This document shows, one piece after another, positions 1 through 4,738 of a stretch of DNA of 8,783 nucleotides (its first letter is position 1; the number at the start of each line of letters is the position of its first letter). The notes beneath the pieces are model-generated. The model saw only the letters and a program-made list of their open reading frames with translations. It was not told the DNA's origin and did not search any database. Made by a program: the position numbers and the translations under genes. Source of the DNA: a bacterium (lineage in GTDB: Bacteria; JAHJDO01); assembly GCA_030631525.1 (NCBI GenBank), contig DAOVKY010000020.1, positions 1-8,783 on the forward strand, in the 5' to 3' direction.

Positions 1-650
1 AAAAATGGCTTCTCTATCTCTCTTTTTGGCAACGGTATATATTCGTCCATCTGCTTTAATAACTCTATCACTGGCTTACATTTCTCACATTCTTCCTTCC
101 CGCATCCGCAATCCATCGCTTCTAATGCTGAGCCCATTATCACTGGTATATCGTCTCCCGGGAACTCATACTTCGTCAATAACTCTCTTACCTCTAGCTC
201 TACTAATTCCAACAGTTCTTTATCATCTACTTGATCCACCTTGTTTAAAAATACCACCAGTGACGGCACTCCTACCTGCCTTGCTAATAATATGTGCTCC
301 CTTGTCTGCGGCATAGGTCCATCTGCTGCACTTACTACTAACACTGCTCCATCCATCTGAGCTGCACCTGTTATCATATTCTTTATATAATCTGCATGTC
401 CCGGACAATCTACATGCGCATAATGCCTATTCTCTGTCTCATATTCTGCATGATGTACATTTATCGTTACTCCTCTCTCTTGCTCCTCCGGCGCATTATC
501 TATCTCATCAAATTCCTTTGCTGTTGCTAAGCCCTTCTTGCTTAATATCTTTGTTATTGCTGATGTTAATGTTGTCTTCCCATGATCTACATGTCCTATT
601 GTCCCTACATTTATATGCGGCTTTGTCCTCTCAAATTTCTCCTTTGCCAT
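1..650 (-). CDS. tuf: Translation elongation factor Tu, N-terminal half (cut by window edge)
   Basis: EF-Tu is the GTPase that delivers aminoacyl-tRNA to the ribosome. Reading leftward from the ATG at 650 gives 216 codons without a stop, about half of the usual ~400; the rest lies beyond the left edge. The start MAKEKFERTKPHINVGTIGH is unmistakable. The G motifs are intact: GHVDHGKT (19-26), switch I RGVTIN with Thr62, DCPGH (81-85), NKVD (136-139) and SAL (174-176). Switch I reads INVHHAEY, where INTAHVEY is more usual. After SAL comes a cysteine-rich insert, C181-x-C183-x4-C188-x2-C191, before the MDEYIP linker to domain 2; it could bind metal. Codons favour ATA, TTA, AGA/AGG and AAG. The gene follows an RHS cluster on the same strand, not fusA or tRNA genes as is common. 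No convincing promoter was found upstream. Confidence 0.97.
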   Translation of the reverse strand, partial: MAKEKFERTKPHINVGTIGHVDHGKTTLTSAITKILSKKGLATAKEFDEIDNAPEEQERGVTINVHHAEYETENRHYAHVDCPGHADYIKNMITGAAQMDGAVLVVSAADGPMPQTREHILLARQVGVPSLVVFLNKVDQVDDKELLELVELEVRELLTKYEFPGDDIPVIMGSALEAMDCGCGKEECEKCKPVIELLKQMDEYIPLPKREIEKPF

Positions 651-658
651 TTCCTTTC

Positions 659-664
659 CCTCCT
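659..664 (-). promoter_or_regulatory. Ribosome binding site of tuf
   Basis: The minus strand reads a perfect AGGAGG eight bases before the tuf ATG, inside the purine-rich run GAGGAGGGAAAGGAA. It fixes the tuf start and fits a highly translated gene. Confidence 0.85.
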
Positions 665-679
665 CTGCCTTAATTCAGT

Positions 680-784
680 TTAACTTAATAAATTACCACG
701 TCCGTCAAAAGCACTTACAAGATGAAGATTGTAATAATCTTCATCAAAATCATCTAATTTTGGCACTAAGTTATTTTGTATCAT
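680..784 (-). CDS. 34-residue ORF homologous to the N-terminus of the orphan RHS fragment (possible remnant)
   Basis: The ORF runs ATG to TAA and begins MIQNNLVPKLDDFDEDYY. Its first 18 codons match the start of the orphan RHS fragment (MLQGNLALKLKDFEEDYC): 11 of the first 17 residues are identical, with several synonymous differences such as GAA/GAG and TTA/CTG. Similarity begins at the ATG in both copies, which argues that the segment is or was translated. It overlaps the last 14 nt of the membrane-protein gene, so coupled translation is possible; its own ribosome site (GGAAT) is weak. The second half (residues 19-34, ending DGRGNLLS) has no counterpart in this window. It ends 29 nt before the tuf ATG. 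It may be a small peptide gene, the decayed start of another displaced cassette, or a structured leader RNA of tuf that happens to be open. Function unknown. Confidence 0.45.
   Translation of the reverse strand: MIQNNLVPKLDDFDEDYYNLHLVSAFDGRGNLLS
721..745 (-). repeat. Perfect 10-bp inverted repeat (hairpin) upstream of tuf
   Basis: GATGAAGATT, a 5-nt loop, then AATCTTCATC: a perfect ten-pair stem within the 34-codon ORF, about 70 nt before the tuf start. On the minus strand it is followed by a mixed sequence (TTGTAAG), not a U-run, so a standard rho-independent terminator is unlikely. It could act as an attenuator, a processing site or a stabilising leader hairpin. A weaker version occurs at the matching place near 2817-2833. 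Confidence 0.6.
731..784 (-). repeat. Shared 54-nt leader/N-terminal element, copy 1
   Basis: About 40 of 54 bases match copy 2 at 2823-2876, in frame from the ATG, by hand alignment without gaps. Both copies are preceded by TAA directly before the ATG. Copy 1 overlaps the end of the membrane-protein gene and lies upstream of tuf. Confidence 0.6.
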
Positions 785-1151
785 TTATTCCAATATTCCA
801 AATCTCTTTTGAGCGATATCCATATAAGAATAAAGCTAAATATCCAGGCAGGCAAATTAGAGAACCTGTTATTACTACACCAATGCCACATTCAAAAAAA
901 TCATACGAAGAAAATATCGAGAATAAAATTCCCCATAATGTAAATACGATAAACCAAACTTTCCAAAAACGAGGTTTAAAAATAACTTTTTTGAACGCAA
1001 ACGCAACAACTCCAATTAGTCCAATGATACTTATAGGTATATTTATCAACTCCCAGTTTGTTAATAGTTTTTCATCGGTTATTCTTGCCATCAAACCTAA
1101 CAGAATTATTAATAAAAATAGAATTGAATATGCTTTCCAAAACATCCTCAT
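771..1151 (-). CDS. Small four-helix inner-membrane protein, candidate immunity protein
   Basis: A 126-residue protein with no recognised family. Four hydrophobic segments are visible at about 8-22, 35-53, 65-80 and 88-112, with basic and aromatic stretches between them (KKVIFKPRFWKVW after helix 2), so it should sit in the cytoplasmic membrane. The start is secure: GGAGGT lies seven bases before the ATG. The gene begins 57 nt after the orphan RHS fragment, the position where immunity or accessory genes of RHS tips usually lie; this role is inferred from position alone. Its 3' end overlaps the 34-codon ORF by 14 nt. An antisense reading across this region exists but is a shadow of this gene and of the proline-rich tail next to it. 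Confidence 0.8.
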   Translation of the reverse strand: MRMFWKAYSILFLLIILLGLMARITDEKLLTNWELINIPISIIGLIGVVAFAFKKVIFKPRFWKVWFIVFTLWGILFSIFSSYDFFECGIGVVITGSLICLPGYLALFLYGYRSKEIWNIGINDTK

Positions 1152-1158
1152 CTCTCAA

Positions 1159-1164
1159 ACCTCC
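1159..1164 (-). promoter_or_regulatory. Ribosome binding site of the small membrane protein
   Basis: GGAGGT on the minus strand, seven bases before the ATG at 1151. It is the best such site after that of tuf and supports this short, family-less gene as real. Confidence 0.75.
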
Positions 1165-1208
1165 GTAAGTGCTACTAATTTTAAAATTTTAACAAATGGT
1201 ATCATTAT

Positions 1209-2876
1209 TTACACCCAACACCCACTAGGTTCGCCTGTTTCAGAATCCGCAGGTGGTGTTGGCTCAACAGGCTCAGGCGTTGGTGTCGGAGGCTGCGGTT
1301 CTGGGACAGGTATAGGTGGCTGTGGTTCTGGCGGAACAGGTGCAGGCTCCGGCGGCTGTGGTTCATTAGACTTAGACTCTTCCCGCCATTTTTTAAAGTT
1401 CTTATATGCTTCTTCTAGAAGGGTCTTCACGTCTTGCAAAGTGGGCAAATTTTGTGCAATCCACCTTGCTGCTTCACTGTAAAAATAATACCATGGAATA
1501 TAAAGCCCCAACGGATCAATAAAGTTTATAGGATTATTGTTGCAATATGCATAAAGATTCACATTCCAGAGGGGATCCTCCTGCAAAAATCTTCCTGTTT
1601 TCGCATCATAGTATCTTGCTCTGTAATAATAGAGTCCACTTTCACTGTCATATTCTCTACCAGTATAAGTGTAGGGATTTGTCAGGGAGCCTATTTGCTC
1701 TACAATGTTTCCGAAAGAATCATATACATAAGTTTGAAGAATATTGCCAGAGGCATCTGTTAAAACTGTTATAGAGCCCAGCCCATCAGCATAATAGGAG
1801 TAACTGTTTCCTCCTCTATCCATAATCAGAGGCTCATCTATGCCAAGACCATGGGTGTATCTTGCAATGATGGTATTTGTACCGTCATATTCGAGTAATA
1901 CATCTTCATTATCGTAGATGTATTTTGTGATGGCGCCATTGACATCTTTCTGAATACGTCTTCCTAATCCGTCGTAGGCATAAGCTGCATAAGTGTCATC
2001 TGAAAAATCTATCCTTATGAGTTGATTCTCAGGGTTATAAATATAGACAGTAGTTGCTGATGTTGTTTTATCTGTTTTGGAAGTTAAGTTACCATTGTTA
2101 TCATAAATGTAGGTATATTGCTCATCTTCTAAAAGTCTATTAGCAGCATCGTAGGTGTATGAGACTGAAATATGCGAAGACAGTCTATTGCCAACAGAGC
2201 CATATGTAAATGTTTCTGCCGGATTCGTTGGCTGTGGATGAGTGGCAGTTGTTAATCTGTTAAGGACGTCGTAAGTATAGTTGTTCAGACCGGCAAGCTC
2301 AGTCATTGAAGTTCTATTACCAACTTTGTCATAAGTATAATCATAGCCAATAGCTAATGGCTGATGGCTAATAGCTAATAATTGACTGAGAACATCATAA
2401 CTGTAATCAGTGGTTATACCATTGGCTGAAGTTATAGATGTTCTTCGGCTTAATTCATCATAGTTAAAAGTGGTAGTTTGAGCATTGGGATTGATGAGAG
2501 TTGTTGGTCTATTAAGGACATCATAGGTGTAGCTGGTTGTTCCTGTCGGGTCTGCCATTGCAAGTCTATTGCCATTCTTGTCATAAGTGTAGGATATGGT
2601 TACGCCTGATGTCTGCGTTGCAGATGTCAACCTACTTGTTAAATCGTAAATAAAGCTATCGTTTGAATCATCATCACTTACCAGAACAAGATTTCCTATG
2701 TCATCATAGCTATAGTTTACCGTATCCCCTGGCATTGATTTTTGCACGAGTTGATTATTTACTGGAAACTGAATAATATTATCAGGTAGATTTTGCTTAG
2801 AACTATCCATAATATAAGGATAGCAATAATCCTCTTCAAAATCCTTCAGTTTTAATGCTAAGTTACCTTGTAACAT
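1209..2876 (-). CDS. Orphan RHS-repeat fragment with swapped N-terminus and proline-rich tip
   Basis: A 555-residue protein. Residues 1-40 (MLQGNLALKLKDFEEDYC onward) are not RHS. From NQLVQKSMPGD (~41) to DPLGL (454-458) it aligns with the C-terminal YD shell and RHS-associated core of the large RHS gene, roughly 80-85% identical by eye. Core hallmarks are YDSFGN, YTGREYDSESGLYYYRARYYD and GRFLQEDP. The 97-residue tip (459-555) differs completely: an aromatic and helical part (YIPWYYFYSEAARW to about residue 504), then Pro/Glu repeats (EPQPP three times) ending GCWV. There is no signal peptide, plug or propeller, so it cannot form a whole cocoon and is probably a displaced core-tip cassette; whether it is expressed is open. 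An AGGAAA-like ribosome site precedes the ATG. The neighbours are an exported protein 60 nt upstream and a membrane protein 57 nt downstream. Confidence 0.85.
   Translation of the reverse strand: MLQGNLALKLKDFEEDYCYPYIMDSSKQNLPDNIIQFPVNNQLVQKSMPGDTVNYSYDDIGNLVLVSDDDSNDSFIYDLTSRLTSATQTSGVTISYTYDKNGNRLAMADPTGTTSYTYDVLNRPTTLINPNAQTTTFNYDELSRRTSITSANGITTDYSYDVLSQLLAISHQPLAIGYDYTYDKVGNRTSMTELAGLNNYTYDVLNRLTTATHPQPTNPAETFTYGSVGNRLSSHISVSYTYDAANRLLEDEQYTYIYDNNGNLTSKTDKTTSATTVYIYNPENQLIRIDFSDDTYAAYAYDGLGRRIQKDVNGAITKYIYDNEDVLLEYDGTNTIIARYTHGLGIDEPLIMDRGGNSYSYYADGLGSITVLTDASGNILQTYVYDSFGNIVEQIGSLTNPYTYTGREYDSESGLYYYRARYYDAKTGRFLQEDPLWNVNLYAYCNNNPINFIDPLGLYIPWYYFYSEAARWIAQNLPTLQDVKTLLEEAYKNFKKWREESKSNEPQPPEPAPVPPEPQPPIPVPEPQPPTPTPEPVEPTPPADSETGEPSGCWV
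1252..1364 (-). repeat. Low-complexity DNA encoding the Pro/Glu-rich tail
   Basis: An imperfect tandem repeat, clearly richer in G+C than its surroundings. The plus strand repeats GGCGGCTGTGGTTC-like units near 1290, 1316 and 1351, each encoding EPQPP on the minus strand. Such repeats can change length by slippage. The antisense reading is glycine-rich and is an artefact. Confidence 0.7.
2125..2219. repeat. 95-nt block identical to 5730-5824
   Basis: All 95 bases match the other RHS core, while the sequence on either side differs at many positions. A second identical block of 72 nt pairs 2569-2640 with 6168-6239. The patchiness suggests local gene conversion. Confidence 0.85.
2351..2378. repeat. 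Four tandem 7-bp units TRGCTRA inside the RHS fragment
   Basis: The plus strand reads TAGCTAA, TGGCTGA, TGGCTAA, TAGCTAA. The sequence is absent at the matching place in the other RHS copy. It is translated in frame as part of LAISHQPLAIG and accounts for the 6-nt length difference between the two cores. It looks like a short interspersed repeat that was inserted or spread. Confidence 0.75.
2823..2876 (-). repeat. Shared 54-nt leader/N-terminal element, copy 2
   Basis: Forms codons 1-18 of the orphan RHS fragment and matches 731-784. A six-pair hairpin can form here between 2829-2834 and 2816-2821. Relative to copy 1, one A-U pair is replaced by G-C and one G-C pair by a G-U wobble. Confidence 0.6.
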
Positions 2877-2936
2877 TTAGTTTTCCTGTTCCTAGTTTGT
2901 CAATAATAAAGATTCTGACCATTTATCTGTATATTC

Positions 2937-3785
2937 CTAGTTTATTTTAATATTGCTTATCGTATATTCCCTTTTTTCTTTTCTATTAGAATTTATATCA
3001 GTAATAATGACATCTGAACGGGAAATTACCCAAAACCCACGTAATTTACTATATTTTACACATTCGTTACTTTTAAATATTAATTTACCATTTGAATCAA
3101 GATGTTGAAGTTCAGTGTCATTTATTAGATACTTCCCATTCTTTTTTGTATATTTTATTTTCAGTTCTTTTCTTACTCCATTTTTATACCTTGATACTAT
3201 TGATTCTATAAGGTGTTTTTTATTCACAACAAAATCCATTTGGGATATTTCTGAATCAGTAGACTTTGGTTTACCTCTTAATAAATAACCTTTATCTACT
3301 TTAAAAAAATTCAACTTATATTCCTTATAAAAATCACACCTGCTTTTCATAATCGCTACAAGACAAACTCTCAGCAACATTGGCTTTATTTCTTTCTCAA
3401 ATTCCATAGCAAGAGTTAGTTTTCGTTCAGCTTTTTTTGTCTTAGAATCATAATCATAACTATCAACTTTATTTATCTCTTTCATAGTAAGTGTATATTC
3501 GCCAAATTTATCCCAGTCAAAAATTGCCTTGGCTATTAATATTGGCCTTTTGCCTATGCTCTCGCCACTCTTGCTACTATTTCCTATATAATACACAAGA
3601 TTGATATCAAACTTTATTTTCTCTAACCCCTCACGAACAGGAAGATGCATCTTAGAATCTATTTTATTGAGAAATTCTACAATACCGGTATCATCAGCAA
3701 ATGCCATATGGCTGCAAAAGATAAATATTGCAATAAATATAAAGCGGGTTATTAAAATTTTGTTTTTTACCATTAGTTTTGACAT
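2937..3785 (-). CDS. Exported protein of unknown function, possibly LolA-like fold
   Basis: A 282-residue protein. It starts with a clear Sec signal peptide: a basic N-region (KLMVKNK), a hydrophobic core at about 10-24 and the cleavage motif AFA|DD after Ala30, so the mature protein is outside the cytoplasm. The C-terminal half alternates short strand-like segments (MDFVVNKKHLIESIVSRYKN, then FWVISRSDVIITDI) in a way that recalls lipoprotein-carrier (LolA-like) beta folds that read 'property, value, path' down a strand; this is only an impression. The first ATG (3785) has GGAA about ten bases upstream, whereas the internal ATG at 3773 has no ribosome site. It lies 37 nt after the TPR lipoprotein and 60 nt before the orphan RHS fragment, between the two RHS cores, where RHS cargo or immunity genes would be expected. 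Confidence 0.75.
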   Translation of the reverse strand: MSKLMVKNKILITRFIFIAIFIFCSHMAFADDTGIVEFLNKIDSKMHLPVREGLEKIKFDINLVYYIGNSSKSGESIGKRPILIAKAIFDWDKFGEYTLTMKEINKVDSYDYDSKTKKAERKLTLAMEFEKEIKPMLLRVCLVAIMKSRCDFYKEYKLNFFKVDKGYLLRGKPKSTDSEISQMDFVVNKKHLIESIVSRYKNGVRKELKIKYTKKNGKYLINDTELQHLDSNGKLIFKSNECVKYSKLRGFWVISRSDVIITDINSNRKEKREYTISNIKIN

Positions 3786-3822
3786 TTATCATGTTCCACG
3801 CTTACATGACTCACTCTTCCCA

Positions 3823-4722
3823 CTACTGCCCCATTCCACCTTTTTGGGTATCTCGCCAAGGCTTACCAGCTTTATAAAATTTCAGGCGTTCTTTGGATTC
3901 AATCAGTGTTTCTATTTTGTTTTTCTTATTTTGCAAAAAAATTACTTTTTCTTGAGTTATAATTGCATCTTCGAATTTTCCCGACTCAGCATACGCTGTA
4001 GCTAAAGTATCCATGTTGATTTCAGTTGGGTTAATTTTAACAGCCTTTTTGGCCATTTCCAAAGCTTTTGCACCATTTCTATATCTACCATCCGGACAAG
4101 TCGCCAACAACCAAGCATAATTGTTATATACCTCGTCATTACGTGGGTTTATGTCCAAAGCCTTGATCAAATCAAAAATTGCTTTCTTATAGTCGCCTTT
4201 CATGTACCAAGAATTCGCTCTACTGGAATATGCTCGGTCGCTGATCGGGTTTATTCTTAATGCGTTAGTGTAGTCATCAATTGCTCTCTCATAGTTGCCT
4301 TTTTCGGTCCAGATATCTCCACGGAGTAAATAGGGCATATCATTGCTTTGATCGATATCTAGTCCTTTGCTGCAATCAGCAATGGCACTGTCAAAGTTGC
4401 CTTTTTCTTCCAAGGCGAGCGCTCTATTGAAATAAGCTGAGGCATAAGACGAGTTTATAGCCAAGGCTTCGGTGAAATTGATTATGGCACGATCATAATC
4501 TTTTTTCTTTAACCAAATTGCACCGCGACCTAGATAAGCTTCTGCCCTTTGTTCATCGTACTTCAATGCCAAATTGTAGTATTCCATTGCATAATCATAT
4601 TTGCCTCTATTAAACGAATTATGCCCTCTGTCAAGATAGTACCGATTCCATGACAGACATCCGTTAAGTAGTAAAGGAGTAAACAGCAAGAACAAACCTA
4701 AAATTTTGCGCATCGTTTTCAT
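3823..4722 (-). CDS. TPR-repeat lipoprotein following the large RHS gene
   Basis: The signal peptide ends in a lipobox, LNGC, so the protein is probably lipid-anchored. About seven tetratricopeptide repeats follow, with 34-residue spacing and typical A-Y-x3-R-A / A-I-x-D / A-L-x-I-N-P signatures (AYLGRGAIWLKKKDYDRAI, AYFNRALALEEKGNFDSAI and others). The sixth carries a five-residue expansion around ATCPDGRYRNG. The tail KERLKFYKAGKPWRD is typical of bacterial TPR proteins of this kind. TPRs are protein-binding scaffolds, so the partner may be the RHS protein. The reading frame could begin at GTG 4734, but ATG 4722 is preferred: GGGTGG lies eight bases before it and the GTG has no ribosome site. 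The ATG is only 16 nt after the RHS stop, so coupled translation is likely. Immunity or anchoring of the RHS protein is inferred. Confidence 0.85.
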   Translation of the reverse strand: MKTMRKILGLFLLFTPLLLNGCLSWNRYYLDRGHNSFNRGKYDYAMEYYNLALKYDEQRAEAYLGRGAIWLKKKDYDRAIINFTEALAINSSYASAYFNRALALEEKGNFDSAIADCSKGLDIDQSNDMPYLLRGDIWTEKGNYERAIDDYTNALRINPISDRAYSSRANSWYMKGDYKKAIFDLIKALDINPRNDEVYNNYAWLLATCPDGRYRNGAKALEMAKKAVKINPTEINMDTLATAYAESGKFEDAIITQEKVIFLQNKKNKIETLIESKERLKFYKAGKPWRDTQKGGMGQ

Positions 4723-4738
4723 TTTTATTACCACCCGG

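Larger units (their letters stand above)
1503..2756 (-). repeat. Duplicated RHS core, copy 1 (orphan fragment)
   Basis: A 1254-nt direct repeat of 5108-6355, coding from NQLVQKSMPGD to the DPxGL core end. It is six nt longer than copy 2; the only gap needed in the protein alignment lies at the heptad repeat. Similarity stops abruptly at both ends, as expected for a recombined cassette. Confidence 0.9.

Noticed and set aside
5..408. Plus- and minus-strand short ORFs inside tuf
   Set aside because: They are shadows of the EF-Tu frame, which is open from 650 to the left edge and carries all the G motifs.
677..708. TTGACG at 703-708 (minus strand) as a -35 box for tuf
   Set aside because: No acceptable -10 hexamer lies 15-19 nt downstream (only AAGTTA- or AGTTAA-like sequence), so the match is probably chance.
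721..745. Hairpin as a rho-independent terminator of the RHS operon
   Set aside because: The stem is AT-rich and is not followed by a U-run on the minus strand, so it is listed as an inverted repeat only.
760..1482. Plus-strand ORF of 240 codons with a glycine-rich segment
   Set aside because: It is antisense to the membrane-protein gene and to the Pro/Glu repeats (Pro codons read as Gly on the other strand). It has no ribosome site and no family.
2894..2905. TTGACA (minus strand) upstream of the orphan RHS fragment as a promoter
   Set aside because: Normal spacing would put the -10 box at the start codon itself, and no good hexamer is present there.
2889..2943. 10-bp direct repeat TTCCTAGTTT at 2889-2898 and 2934-2943, as a target-site duplication or att site
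   Set aside because: It is short and AT-rich, encloses only 35 nt and is not accompanied by any integrase or transposase; chance is likely.
3601..4005. Plus-strand ORF across the exported-protein and TPR genes
   Set aside because: It runs antisense through two genes that have clear signal peptides and repeats; it has no features of its own.
4734..4734. GTG start at 4734 for the TPR lipoprotein
   Set aside because: It has no ribosome site, while ATG 4722 has GGGTGG at eight bases and gives a compact lipoprotein signal peptide.
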